Origin: Bacilli bacterium
GTDB lineage: Bacteria; Bacillota_I; Bacilli_A; RFN20; CAG-826
Assembly: GCA_024408335.1 (NCBI GenBank)
Contig: JAKSVB010000003.1
Location: 1 to 64,000 of the forward strand
Direction: 5' to 3'
DNA: 64,000 nucleotides
Notes under the pieces: model-generated
The model's database searches: none
What the model saw: the letters and a program-made list of their open reading frames with translations, nothing else
What the model was told of the DNA's origin: nothing
Part shown: positions 1 through 9,843 of the stretch, piece after piece
Numbering within the stretch: position 1 is the stretch's first letter
How the letters are laid out: each line of letters starts with the position of its first letter
Position numbers and translations under genes: made by a program

Positions 1-4
1 ATAT

Positions 5-46
5 AAGAAAAGACCCTCCTGTTAGTTGGTCTAACATTTGGGTCTC
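5..46 (-). terminator. Intrinsic terminator of the DJ-1-like gene
   Basis: On the minus strand AGACCC (45-40) pairs with GGGTCT (16-11), with an inner GTTAG/CTAAC stem, and is followed by a T-rich tail. It lies about 50 nt past the stop codon of the DJ-1-like gene. Confidence 0.7.
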
Positions 47-96
47 ATCTCAAAATTCAGCTCCTTTTCTATTTCATGCGGTTTTTGCCACGGTTT

Positions 97-642
97 TTAT
101 AAACCTTTGACGCCTTTTTGGATGCCTTCGAGTGAAGCTTCCCCAAGAAGAAGGCGAACGATATTAGATGCAAATTCAATCGTGTATCCCATTGAATGAC
201 CTGTGACTAAATCTCCATCGATTACAGAACCTGTGTTGATGTAGTTGCCATTTCCTTTTTGGAACCCTGGGAAACATGTGTATTCTTTGCCATCGAGATA
301 ACCGAGTTCTCCTAAAATCGAAGGTGCAGCACATATTGCAAAATGCTTCTTACCTGCTTCATGGAATTTCTTAACTGTATCGATGACTAATGATGACGCT
401 TTAAGGTTGTCCACGCCGCCTTTTCCACCAGGAAGAACAAGGAAGTCATAATCTTCCACGCGTTTGTCTTTTAATAAGCCTAAGGCCTCAACACGAAGAC
501 CCATTGAGCTTGTGACCATTAGAGAGTCGTTAATTGAGACGTATTCAAGATCAATTTCGTGGGTTCTTGTCAATATGTCGTGAGTGGTTAGGGCTTCTGT
601 TTGTTCAAAGCCATCGGCTAATAGCATTAATCCTTTAAGCAT
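97..642 (-). CDS. DJ-1/PfpI family protein
   Basis: A 181-aa protein covering a whole DJ-1/PfpI fold (class I glutamine amidotransferase-like). The N-terminus has the GFEQTEA segment, whose Glu supports the nucleophile in this family. VLPGGKGG lies near residue 70, and the nucleophile-elbow Cys is in AICAAPS near residue 104. Members act as glyoxalase/deglycase-like stress enzymes or chaperones; the exact activity cannot be read from sequence. The start is supported by AGGAAAGAGG upstream of the ATG. It lies downstream of eno on the same strand but behind the eno terminator, so it probably has its own transcript. Confidence 0.85.
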   Translation of the reverse strand: MLKGLMLLADGFEQTEALTTHDILTRTHEIDLEYVSINDSLMVTSSMGLRVEALGLLKDKRVEDYDFLVLPGGKGGVDNLKASSLVIDTVKKFHEAGKKHFAICAAPSILGELGYLDGKEYTCFPGFQKGNGNYINTGSVIDGDLVTGHSMGYTIEFASNIVRLLLGEASLEGIQKGVKGL

Positions 643-685
643 AGGTAAAACCTCTTTCCTAATAATTATATGCGTATGTGGGCGT

Positions 686-714
686 AAAAAAAGGAACCGA
701 GGTTAATCGGTTCC
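686..714 (-). terminator. Intrinsic terminator of eno
   Basis: GGAACCGA (minus strand 714-707) pairs with TCGGTTCC (700-693) around a 6-nt loop and is followed by seven T residues on the minus strand. It begins 19 nt after the enolase stop codon. Confidence 0.9.
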
Positions 715-732
715 AGATTTTTTCAAGATAAG

Positions 733-2287
<1,555 letters not shown>

Positions 2288-2953
2288 ATGCTTAAAGACT
2301 GGAAAAACCTCTTTGATCAAATCGGGAAGAAGGAGTACTCAAAAACCCTTCATGCTTTTCTTGACGAAGAATACCAAAATCAAACAGTTTACCCTCCAAG
2401 AGACATGATGTTTCAGGCTTTTAAGTTTACCGATCCACAATCCTTGAAGGTCGTAATCATTGGCCAAGATCCATATCACAATCCAGGAGAGGCAATGGGT
2501 ATGTCTTTCAGTGTTCCTCGTGGAATCGATGTTCCTCCATCGCTTGTTAACATTTATAAAGAGATTCAAAAAGATTTAGGCTTCCCAATGAATTTTGAAA
2601 ATGGAGATTTAACTCCATGGGCTGAACAAGGAGTTTTGCTTTTAAATGCCTATTTAAGCGTAAGAGCAGGCGTTCCTTTGTCCCACAAACGTCCTGAATA
2701 TGAGAAGTTTATCAATGACGCTCTCGATTATATTGAAACTTTAGATCAACCTGTTGTTTATATGCTTTGGGGAGGCTTTGCGAGAAAGTATGCCTCAAAG
2801 GTAAAAAACCCAAAACATATAGTCTTAGAATCAGTTCACCCATCCCCGTTATCTGCCAATAGGGGAGGCTGGTTTGGGAACCGCCTTTTCAGCAAGTGCA
2901 ACGAGTATTTAGAAAAGAATGGTGTCTCCGCCATTGACTGGCAAATAAAATAG
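2288..2953 (+). CDS. ung: Uracil-DNA glycosylase, family 1
   Basis: A 221-aa base-excision repair enzyme that removes uracil from DNA. The water-activating loop GQDPYH is at residues 59-64, YPP near 35, and the HPSPLSANRGG DNA-intercalation loop near 183. The ATG at 2288 is preferred over an upstream in-frame TTG (2249) because MLKDWKNLF aligns with family N-termini. Neither candidate has a Shine-Dalgarno sequence; TAGATA eight bases upstream suggests a leaderless transcript. The stop codon touches the first stem of the TPP riboswitch. Confidence 0.93.
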   Translation: MLKDWKNLFDQIGKKEYSKTLHAFLDEEYQNQTVYPPRDMMFQAFKFTDPQSLKVVIIGQDPYHNPGEAMGMSFSVPRGIDVPPSLVNIYKEIQKDLGFPMNFENGDLTPWAEQGVLLLNAYLSVRAGVPLSHKRPEYEKFINDALDYIETLDQPVVYMLWGGFARKYASKVKNPKHIVLESVHPSPLSANRGGWFGNRLFSKCNEYLEKNGVSAIDWQIK

Positions 2954-3053
2954 ACTATACTTTAACCGAACCGGAGCCACCAATAAGTTGGCTGAGAGGA
3001 GTCTGCTTCGACTCGACGGAACCTGATCCAGGTAATGCTGGCGGAGGTAGTCC
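2953..3053 (+). promoter_or_regulatory. TPP (THI-element) riboswitch
   Basis: The conserved thiamine-pyrophosphate aptamer sequences are present in order: GGAGCC, GGCTGAGAGGA, then ACCTGATCC.GGTAATGCTGGCGGAGG. The closing stem GACTA/TAGTC starts at the last base of the ung stop codon. Downstream, CCTC (3065-3068) can pair with the GAGG Shine-Dalgarno (3083-3086) or with GAGG inside the aptamer 3' arm (3044-3047), which suggests translational control. It sits directly upstream of a ThiT-like gene. Confidence 0.92.
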
Positions 3054-3094
3054 ATTAGTGAATCCCTCTGTACTCAGGTATGGAGGTATTTTTT

Positions 3095-4099
3095 ATGTCA
3101 GTAGAAACTGAAAAACCACAGCAAAAACGCAATATTTTTGCTAAAGAATGGACAAAATGGGCTGCTTTATGCGCTGCAGTTTTGGCCATTTGCATGCTCT
3201 TTTTACCTTTAATTGAGCAAAAAATCGCCAAAGGTGATGACCCAAGCCTTGTTTACCTTTGGGACTTGTTTAAAGTCCAATCTTTGATGGTAAACCTTAT
3301 TGTTGTGCTTGTTCTTCTTGTTGGAAGCATCCCTCTTATTTTATTTAGCTCAAAAAAGAGTTCTTTAGCGGTTGGCGCAACAATGGCTTTAATGATTGCT
3401 GGTGCTTTGATGGTCGTCATTCCAAGCATCTATCTTGGCGAAACTGGATACAAATCAGCAGATATCAATGCAGGTCTTGTCTTTGGCTTTGCATTCGCTG
3501 TTTTATCAGCAGCGTTCTCCCTTGCTTTCTCATACAAGAAGATGCCTATGTCAATCAGAGACATGGCAGAAGATGCTGTTTTAGTTGCTACATCATTCGC
3601 TCTCAACTTTGTTAAGATTCCTGTTGGCGCAAGCGGCGGTTCAATCAACTTCCAAATGCTCCCTCTCTTCATCATTGCTTTAAGACATGGCCCACTCCAA
3701 GGTCTTATCAGTGGTGGTATCGTCTTCGGTGTCCTTACTTGCTTCACCGATGGCTATGGCTTCACAACTTTCCCATTTGACTATCTTATCGGCTTTGGTT
3801 CAGTTGCAGTCCTCGGCTTCTTAAAAAACAAGATACTCGGCGAAGATCAAAAAGGCTACAACGTCAAAGGCATCATCTACTTAGTTTGCGGCGCAGTCGC
3901 TGCAACCGCTGTTCGTTTAATCGGCAGCTCAGTTAGCTCAATGGTCTTCTACGATTACTCTGTTGGCGCTGCACTTGCTTACAACATCCCTTACATCCTT
4001 CCAAGCGGCGCAATCGCTCTTGCAGTTTTATTGGCCTTATACGGACCACTTCTCAAACTCAACAAGCGTTTTCCAGTTAGTGAAAAGACCGATAACTAA
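3095..4099 (+). CDS. ThiT-like thiamine ECF transporter S component with extra N-terminal membrane domain
   Basis: A 334-aa polytopic membrane protein. From about residue 155 it resembles the thiamine-binding S component ThiT: a GGSINFQMLPLFIIALRHG segment followed by GLISGGIVFGVL. Thiamine specificity is strongly supported by the TPP riboswitch just upstream. ThiT proteins are usually about 180-200 aa. This one has an additional region of about 150 residues with roughly four predicted membrane helices (near 22-40, 65-85, 92-112 and 125-147), of unknown role. The start is set by GGAGG 9 nt upstream. Shared ECF energising subunits are not in this window. Confidence 0.8.
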   Translation: MSVETEKPQQKRNIFAKEWTKWAALCAAVLAICMLFLPLIEQKIAKGDDPSLVYLWDLFKVQSLMVNLIVVLVLLVGSIPLILFSSKKSSLAVGATMALMIAGALMVVIPSIYLGETGYKSADINAGLVFGFAFAVLSAAFSLAFSYKKMPMSIRDMAEDAVLVATSFALNFVKIPVGASGGSINFQMLPLFIIALRHGPLQGLISGGIVFGVLTCFTDGYGFTTFPFDYLIGFGSVAVLGFLKNKILGEDQKGYNVKGIIYLVCGAVAATAVRLIGSSVSSMVFYDYSVGAALAYNIPYILPSGAIALAVLLALYGPLLKLNKRFPVSEKTDN

Positions 4100-4121
4100 A
4101 TAACACTGAATAGTGTAATTT

Positions 4122-4164
4122 AACCTTTCTTCGTGTAATATTTTGCATGAACGAAAGGTTTTTT
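4122..4164 (+). terminator. Hairpin: terminator of the ThiT-like gene that also contains the next gene's SD
   Basis: AACCTTTC (4122-4129) pairs with GAAAGGTT (4153-4160), extended by TTCGTG/CATGAA, and is followed by TTTTAT directly before an ATG (4167). The 3' arm includes GAAAGG, the only plausible ribosome-binding site of the following gene. A weaker ACACT/AGTGT hairpin precedes it. Confidence 0.6.
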
Positions 4165-4166
4165 AT

Positions 4167-5246
4167 ATGGCTGAAAATGAAAAAGAATTAGAAATCGTCG
4201 AAGAAGAAAGCGATTTCGCAGATGAAATTAAACCTGCTGTTGCTCCTGAGGCTGCCCCTGAAAATGAACCAGAGGAGCCTGAAGAAAAAGTTGATATGTA
4301 TGCTTCAGAAGAAGAGGCTGCTCCAGCAGAAACAAGCGCCGAAGAGTCAAATAGTGGTTATTACGATGACGAACATCTCGTTAACATTGAGAAAAACCGT
4401 CAAGACTTCTATAAGCACTATTCAAAATTTAACAAGATTAAGTGGATCATCACCGCATTCTCGGTTCTTACCATCATTTGTGGTTGGTTAATCCCAAATG
4501 CAATCGATGCACTTAAAAATATCTCCATGATCATTGCAATCGCATGCTGTGGTGTTGGTTTAGTTACGCTCCTTGTCTTCAATTCAATCTTCAAAAAGAA
4601 GATGGGCGAACACATGAATCGTTATTTCCGTGAATACTATGCAAATACTAACGCATATGTTTTCCCAGAAGAAATCACCGACATCCAAGGAAGCGTCGAC
4701 AACAAACTTGATGAAGCGGAATTCAGAGAATGCAATCTCTACAAAGACGTTTCAAAAGTTGGCAGCAGAGCTTGTTACACCTTTAAAAAAGGTGAAAAGG
4801 TTTTCAAAATCGCTGACGCAGCTGCTCAAGTCATCGTTGGCAAAGCCATGGGCACAGCTTATGTTGGCAAATTCTTAATTACATCAAACAACTACGAAGG
4901 TTCAGATATTCTTATCTACTTCAAAGGCAATAAGAGAGCGCTTCCTCCAACCAATTTAGCAGGACGCAAAGTTTTCTCAGACTCAAAGAACATTGTCATC
5001 TATGGTGACAAAGGAACTGAAAAAGTCATCACTGAAAAAGTTAGGGAAGCTCTTGGTAAATTCCATACAAACAAGACCTTTGTTGATATGGCTATTGCAA
5101 TCAGAGCAGGAAAAACTTTCTACGCTATGGGTTATGAAGATGATTTGATGGTCATCAACCTTGAAAAGCCATTTGATCCAAACCCAACAAAGCAATTCAA
5201 AGAGGATCTCGCTAAAGTCTTAGCTTTGGCTGAGGTATTGAAATAA
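4167..5246 (+). CDS. Acidic membrane protein of unknown function, upstream of PiT transporter
   Basis: I do not recognise the family. The 359-aa protein has three parts. Residues 1-80 are a Glu/Pro/Ala-rich, strongly acidic and probably disordered cytoplasmic tail. Two membrane helices follow (near 97-115 and 122-142). A soluble region of about 215 residues then ends the protein. The start at 4167 lies just after GAAAGG; an upstream TTG would give a poorer start. Its TAA overlaps the ATG of the PiT gene by one base, so the two are translationally coupled. A role in phosphate uptake or its regulation is inference from context only. Confidence 0.7.
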   Translation: MAENEKELEIVEEESDFADEIKPAVAPEAAPENEPEEPEEKVDMYASEEEAAPAETSAEESNSGYYDDEHLVNIEKNRQDFYKHYSKFNKIKWIITAFSVLTIICGWLIPNAIDALKNISMIIAIACCGVGLVTLLVFNSIFKKKMGEHMNRYFREYYANTNAYVFPEEITDIQGSVDNKLDEAEFRECNLYKDVSKVGSRACYTFKKGEKVFKIADAAAQVIVGKAMGTAYVGKFLITSNNYEGSDILIYFKGNKRALPPTNLAGRKVFSDSKNIVIYGDKGTEKVITEKVREALGKFHTNKTFVDMAIAIRAGKTFYAMGYEDDLMVINLEKPFDPNPTKQFKEDLAKVLALAEVLK

Positions 5247-6352
5247 TGATGTCGTTTAACGAGTTTATTACTCTAGCAAACGTTTATCCTTGGGCATATG
5301 TCGCCGTGCTTTTCGACTTAGGTGTCGTTTTCATGAATGGCTGGACTGATGTTCCTAACTGTATTGCAACTTGTGTCACAACTCGTTGTATGAAGCCAAA
5401 TTGGGCTATCTTTATGGCGGCTGTTGGAAACCTATTAGGCACTCTTGCAGCAGGCTTCTTTGCAGCGATATTAGGAGACGTTTCCGGAACCGTTGCTGGC
5501 ATTGTTGATTTCAGTGCTTTGGGCGTCACTCCAAACCAAATGTTCATTGCCTTAGCCTTTGGCTTGCTAGCAAACGTTATCGTTTCTCTTGTCTGTACAA
5601 AATTCGGTTTCCCATCATCGCAAAGTAACGCTTTAGTTGGTGGTCTTACTGGTGGTGCAATCGCTCTTGCGGTTCTTGCGGGAAGCAACAACATCTTTAG
5701 CGCAGTTGGCGCAGCAAGCTGGATTAAAGTCATCATTGGCTTCTTCGGTTCAATTGTCGTCGGTTTAGCTCTTGGTTATGGCCTTGCTTGGCTCATCGTT
5801 TTCTTATTTAAGAAAGTCCATAGAGGTACAACCACTAGATTCTTCTCCAGGGGGCAAATCGTTGCAAGTGGAATCATGTCTCTTGCTCACGGCCTTCAAG
5901 ACGGAGCTAAGTTCCTCGGCGTCTTTATGGTTATTGCCGTTATGCTTAAAGCTGGTGGAGCTGGATATGCATCAAGCGATTTCAACGCTGTCACAGGCGT
6001 TTGGTGGATTGTTATTCCAGTTGCTCTCGTCATCTTTGGTGGCACATTTATGGGTGGCAAATCAATCATCAAAACCATGGGTTCAGGAATGGCAAAACTT
6101 CACAAATACCAAGGATTTGCTACGGATATTGCAGCTGGACTTGGTTTAATTGCTGCTACAGTCTTTGGTCTTCCAATCTCAAGCGGAAGCATCAAAGCGA
6201 CAGCGATCATGGGCGTTGGCGCACAACGTAATCCAAGGCGTGTTAACTGGGGCAAAGCAGGTACAATGGTTCTTTCATGGATCGCCATTTTCCCTGGCAC
6301 AATTATCATCGGATTTATATTGACCGTAATCTTTGCGGCAATCTTTCACTAA
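5246..6352 (+). CDS. pit: PiT family inorganic phosphate transporter
   Basis: A 368-aa membrane protein with the duplicated PiT signature. The first copy is GWTDVPNCIATCVTTR near residue 30. The second half has SLAHGLQDGAKFLGVF near 210 and GLPISSGSIKATAIMGVGAQ near 310. Members take up metal-phosphate or phosphate by cation symport. The FPSSQSNALVGG and ISSGSIKATA motifs replace the usual His of the STTH-type motif with Asn or Gly, so ion coupling may differ. It is followed 19 nt later by a DUF47 gene, the usual PiT partner. Confidence 0.9.
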   Translation: MMSFNEFITLANVYPWAYVAVLFDLGVVFMNGWTDVPNCIATCVTTRCMKPNWAIFMAAVGNLLGTLAAGFFAAILGDVSGTVAGIVDFSALGVTPNQMFIALAFGLLANVIVSLVCTKFGFPSSQSNALVGGLTGGAIALAVLAGSNNIFSAVGAASWIKVIIGFFGSIVVGLALGYGLAWLIVFLFKKVHRGTTTRFFSRGQIVASGIMSLAHGLQDGAKFLGVFMVIAVMLKAGGAGYASSDFNAVTGVWWIVIPVALVIFGGTFMGGKSIIKTMGSGMAKLHKYQGFATDIAAGLGLIAATVFGLPISSGSIKATAIMGVGAQRNPRRVNWGKAGTMVLSWIAIFPGTIIIGFILTVIFAAIFH

Positions 6353-6371
6353 GCAAAAAGGAGTCATAACT

Positions 6372-6998
6372 ATGGCTAAGAAAATCAAATCAAATTATTA
6401 CTTCGACGCATTCCCAGTCCTTGCTAACTATGCAGTCAAATGTGGCGAAATGATTCTCGACTTCATGAAGAATTTCGATCACGGAAGACTTCTTGAAATT
6501 AAGGTCGGAGTTCACGAACTCGAGCACCAAGCTGACAAAAAGAAACATGAAGTTACCGAAAAGCTCATGGAAGAATTCATCACTCCAATCGATCGTGAAG
6601 ATATTCTTAACATGATGGTCATGTTCGATGATATTACCGACGCAGTTGAGGAACTCTCATTGAAGTTCTATCTCTATGACTACAAAGAGCTTCCAGAAAA
6701 CAGCGTTGAGTTTATGGAACTTACACTTAAGTGCTTACAAGAAACTGAAGAAGTTGCAAAACTCTTCCCTCACTACACCGAACCAAAAACAATTCTCCCA
6801 GCAATTAAGAGAGTTGTTCGTATGGAAGAAGAATGTGACACCATCTATATTGATGCAACCGCTAAACTTTACCGCACCGAGACTGACGTCTTGGCAATTC
6901 GTAAATCTGAAGCTGTCTATTCAATCCTTGAAGGTATCAGCGATAAGTGTCGCGAAGTTTGTCGTTACATCCAAACAATCATCTACAAGAATTTATAA
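6372..6998 (+). CDS. DUF47 family PiT-associated protein (PhoU-like)
   Basis: A 208-aa all-helical cytoplasmic protein of the DUF47/COG1392 group, related to PhoU and normally encoded next to PiT transporters. Family hallmarks are the repeated acidic helices (MVMFDDITDAVEELSLKFYLY; RMEEECDTIYIDA), which bind metal clusters in PhoU-like proteins. AAAAAGGAG precedes the ATG at 6372, which was chosen over a longer frame that overlaps the transporter. It probably controls PiT activity. Confidence 0.88.
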   Translation: MAKKIKSNYYFDAFPVLANYAVKCGEMILDFMKNFDHGRLLEIKVGVHELEHQADKKKHEVTEKLMEEFITPIDREDILNMMVMFDDITDAVEELSLKFYLYDYKELPENSVEFMELTLKCLQETEEVAKLFPHYTEPKTILPAIKRVVRMEEECDTIYIDATAKLYRTETDVLAIRKSEAVYSILEGISDKCREVCRYIQTIIYKNL

Positions 6999-7014
6999 GC
7001 AAATAAAGGAGATA

Positions 7015-7041
7015 AGCTCCCGAGAAGGGGGCTTTTTAATT
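7015..7041 (+). terminator. Intrinsic terminator of the pit-DUF47 operon
   Basis: AGCTCCC (7015-7021) pairs with GGGGGCT (7027-7033, one G-U pair) around GAGAA and is followed by TTTTAATTT. Confidence 0.85.
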
Positions 7042-7104
7042 TATGTGAAATAAAGTATTGACCAGTTGCTATTTTTTTGTAAAGTTTAACAGAGGTGAAG
7101 AAAC

Positions 7105-8109
7105 ATGGTATTTGAAACATTAATCTTAGCGACATCAATTTGTCTTCCGATAGGCAAAGAATTAGGCTACTCGGAAAAGTTTTGTCAACAAGCTAAAATA
7201 GTATCTTATTTAGCAAAGGAAACAATTGATTACGGGAAGGCGGAATCTCTTTCTATGAATGAACTCGATTTAGTAATCGAGAAAGGATTCATGGATTACG
7301 ATTTTCGAAATATAAATAGGGAGCCTGAAACAAGAGAAGGGATTAGAAAGCAATTCATTGAATCAGGAAAAGAAGAGAAGTACTACCATCTTGAAAAAGA
7401 GCTCTTTGATAAAGGCATCCTCAACGATATAACTAAAAAATCGTTTGACTATGAAAAAACGCATTTATTCGACTTTGCATATGATTTTGAATCCATCCTA
7501 AGGGAAAAAACTAAAACGATCAGCTATGATGATTTAGAAAAATCTGGTTTAGATTATGAAGAAGTAGATGATGGAACCATAAAAGCGGAAGAAAAGAAAG
7601 AAGCAAGCAAGGATTGGTTTGCCGAACCGTTCGATGATTTAGAATTCGACGAAGACAAAGCAGTGATTATTTCTGGGGGTCTCCTTGACGGGAAGCCACT
7701 CAACGGATATATTCTTTCGGCTGATTTTTGCAAGTCGGTTTTCAATATAGTAAATGAGTTTCTTCAAACGGTTTGTAAGACAACTCTTTCTGCCTTCGGC
7801 TTTTATGGAATTCTTACAGCCTTTTTTAAAAATGCGGCAGCTGCTGTTGCAACGCTTGCTACAAAACTCGCCTCTTTAATTGGCTCTTTATTAAGTTATA
7901 TTTTTGCGATTCCTGTTGTAGGAAAAATTATATGCGTACTGCTAATAGCCGTTTCCGTAGGCGCCGCTTGCATATTGGCCATGATAATGATTGCTGCCTG
8001 CTTGGATTACGGCTATGCAATAGGATATCAAGGCAGCATTTGGAACTGGGATTTGAGGTTTGTTTCTAACCTTGTAAAAAATCGCGACGGAGATTATTAT
8101 AGAGCGTAG
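7105..8109 (+). CDS. Hypothetical protein with C-terminal membrane segments
   Basis: I do not recognise this 334-aa protein. The first 200 residues are hydrophilic and rich in Glu, Lys, Asp and Tyr, with no known motif. The last 130 residues contain three or four hydrophobic stretches (near 220-250, 252-275, 277-300), some rich in Ala. GAGGTGAAG lies before the ATG. It has weaker C-ending codon bias than its neighbours, uses ATA and AGG more often, and may be recently acquired. It is followed five bases later by another membrane protein, so the pair probably forms one operon. Confidence 0.65.
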   Translation: MVFETLILATSICLPIGKELGYSEKFCQQAKIVSYLAKETIDYGKAESLSMNELDLVIEKGFMDYDFRNINREPETREGIRKQFIESGKEEKYYHLEKELFDKGILNDITKKSFDYEKTHLFDFAYDFESILREKTKTISYDDLEKSGLDYEEVDDGTIKAEEKKEASKDWFAEPFDDLEFDEDKAVIISGGLLDGKPLNGYILSADFCKSVFNIVNEFLQTVCKTTLSAFGFYGILTAFFKNAAAAVATLATKLASLIGSLLSYIFAIPVVGKIICVLLIAVSVGAACILAMIMIAACLDYGYAIGYQGSIWNWDLRFVSNLVKNRDGDYYRA

Positions 8110-8114
8110 AAATT

Positions 8115-8624
8115 ATGGGCGATTCTAAGAAAAAATTCACGAATGAAGAGAAAATTAGGCTCTTCTACAAAGATAATAAGCGCGCCCCTCTAGTGGCTTA
8201 TTTCTTAATGAACTTATTTGGCTTATTTGCCGCAATAATCATTACGTTTTTAGGTATTTCTTTTGATTCCTTTTTTGGCATCAGAAATTTTGTCCTTCTC
8301 GTTTTGATGGTTGTTTTTGCTGCCTTATGTGCCGTTTTGTTTGTGACTGGATGCAACAAATATCAACTCATAAATGGCAATAAAAAAAGCATGATCTTGG
8401 TCATCCCTTTTATTGTTCTACTTGCTGTGTTCGTAACATATCAATCTTTTGTCACGAAGATTGTTGACTCTAATATTTATGGCGGTTTTGAGGTAAAGAC
8501 AAACCTCATAGGTTTCCTTTTTGTCTTCCTGCCATTAATGCTGGCGTCGTACATTCTCTACTATTGTCTGTTTGGCAGATTTGCTGAAAAGTACGCTAGA
8601 TTAAAAAGAAAAAAGAAACTTTAA
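8115..8624 (+). CDS. Hypothetical four-helix membrane protein
   Basis: A 169-aa protein with four predicted membrane helices (near 27-48, 55-78, 91-109, 132-153) between basic N- and C-terminal ends (the C-terminus reads LKRKKKL). No recognisable family motif. It starts five bases after the preceding hypothetical gene with no strong Shine-Dalgarno of its own, which suggests coupled translation, and is closed by a terminator at 8642. Confidence 0.6.
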   Translation: MGDSKKKFTNEEKIRLFYKDNKRAPLVAYFLMNLFGLFAAIIITFLGISFDSFFGIRNFVLLVLMVVFAALCAVLFVTGCNKYQLINGNKKSMILVIPFIVLLAVFVTYQSFVTKIVDSNIYGGFEVKTNLIGFLFVFLPLMLASYILYYCLFGRFAEKYARLKRKKKL

Positions 8625-8641
8625 GGAGCTTTTCATAATAT

Positions 8642-8667
8642 AGGGCTAAAACGCCCTTTTCTTTTTG
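8642..8667 (+). terminator. Intrinsic terminator
   Basis: AGGGC TAAAAC GCCCT followed by TTTCTTTTT, 17 nt after the hypothetical membrane gene. Confidence 0.85.
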
Positions 8668-8759
8668 CTATTTTTCGTTGCACAAGCTTTGCTTTAAGTC
8701 CACAATAATAGACGAAGGTATGCTTTATAAAAAGCAACCAGATGTACTGGTAAATATTT

Positions 8760-9317
8760 ATGAATCGTTTTTTTCGTTGGTTAAATGTACAAGCGTACAA
8801 GCATAATGGGACACTTCACCGTCAATGGAGTCCTGCATATTTAGCTGAGGAAACCGAGGATTACTGGGCACTTTGCTCTAAATCTTCTTTGGTTACTGAA
8901 AGTGATGGCAGACGTTGGATGACCAACGAACACGCTGTTTTTCTTCTTTTTAAGAAGAGATGGCTTAACGTTATCGCAATGAAGAAGGCCAACGGATATT
9001 GCTATTACGTCAATATCGCAAGCCCAACAATCAACGATCAAGGATTCCTTCGTTACATCGACTATGATCTTGATTTGAAGCTTTTCCCTGATGAGACTAT
9101 CAAAGCGTTAGACGAACAAGAATTTGAACACCACGCTTCACTCTATAACTATTCTCCTGAACTTAAGAGAGCCATCAAAAAATCATTCAAAGAAGTCAGA
9201 GAAATGATGGAAAAAGGAACCTTCCCATTTGTCGACAGCGAAGCAGATAGAATCTACAAGAGATTTATCGATCAAACAGGACCTTTTGTTGAATCGTTCC
9301 AACCAAAAACTAAATAA
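8760..9317 (+). CDS. DUF402 family nucleoside tri-/diphosphatase (Ntdp-like)
   Basis: A 185-aa protein closely resembling Firmicutes Ntdp (YgaC-type, DUF402) proteins, which hydrolyse nucleoside tri- and diphosphates with divalent metals. Shared segments include YKHNGTLHRQW near residue 13, LVTESDGRRWMT near 44, YYVNIASPTI near 82 and the metal-binding YIDYDLDLK near 99. Length matches the family. The start has no strong Shine-Dalgarno sequence. It is transcribed alone between two intergenic gaps. Confidence 0.85.
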   Translation: MNRFFRWLNVQAYKHNGTLHRQWSPAYLAEETEDYWALCSKSSLVTESDGRRWMTNEHAVFLLFKKRWLNVIAMKKANGYCYYVNIASPTINDQGFLRYIDYDLDLKLFPDETIKALDEQEFEHHASLYNYSPELKRAIKKSFKEVREMMEKGTFPFVDSEADRIYKRFIDQTGPFVESFQPKTK

Positions 9318-9331
9318 TTATTTAGTATCAC

Positions 9332-9360
9332 TTTAACGGGACGATATTTGAGACTATAAT
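9332..9360 (+). promoter_or_regulatory. Sigma-A-type promoter of the t6A operon
   Basis: TTTAAC (9332-9337), a 17-nt spacer and a perfect TATAAT (9355-9360), 21 nt before the tsaE ATG. AAGG upstream of the ATG serves as Shine-Dalgarno. Confidence 0.75.
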
Positions 9361-9381
9361 CGTTTCGCTTAAGGTAGCAAA

Positions 9382-9843
9382 ATGAAACACACATTTACAT
9401 CACACTCAAGAGAAGACACAAGAAAGCTTGGCAAGATTATTGCCTCTCTTTTTGTTCCTTCTGATGTCGTTCTTTTACGCGGAGATTTAGGGGCAGGAAA
9501 AACCACTTTAGTTGGTGGAGTTGCAGAAGCTCTTAAAGTCAATGAAGACGTTATCTCTCCAACTTTTAACATCATGAAATGCTACTTCAAAGGCACTCTT
9601 CCAATGTATCACATTGATGCTTACCGTCTTGAAGGGCAAAACATTGAACTTGGTTTAGAAGAGTTCATTGAAGGTGACGGAGTCACTTTCATTGAGTGGC
9701 CTCAATATATTGAACCACTTTGGCCTGATGAATATCTTACAATCACCCTTCTTCACGCTGGAGAAGACACAAGAGAGATTTCTGTCGAGTCAAACTCGCC
9801 ACGTTTAGATAAGATTGTCGAAGCAGTTAAGGAGGCGTTCTAA
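9382..9843 (+). CDS. tsaE: tRNA t6A biosynthesis ATPase TsaE
   Basis: A 153-aa P-loop ATPase. Walker A GDLGAGKTT spans residues 34-42, and the typical SPTFNIMKCY segment lies near 58. TsaE cycles the TsaB-TsaD complex that makes threonylcarbamoyl-adenosine at position 37 of ANN-decoding tRNAs. First gene of tsaE-tsaB-rimI-tsaD; its TAA overlaps the tsaB ATG by one base. Confidence 0.95.
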   Translation: MKHTFTSHSREDTRKLGKIIASLFVPSDVVLLRGDLGAGKTTLVGGVAEALKVNEDVISPTFNIMKCYFKGTLPMYHIDAYRLEGQNIELGLEEFIEGDGVTFIEWPQYIEPLWPDEYLTITLLHAGEDTREISVESNSPRLDKIVEAVKEAF

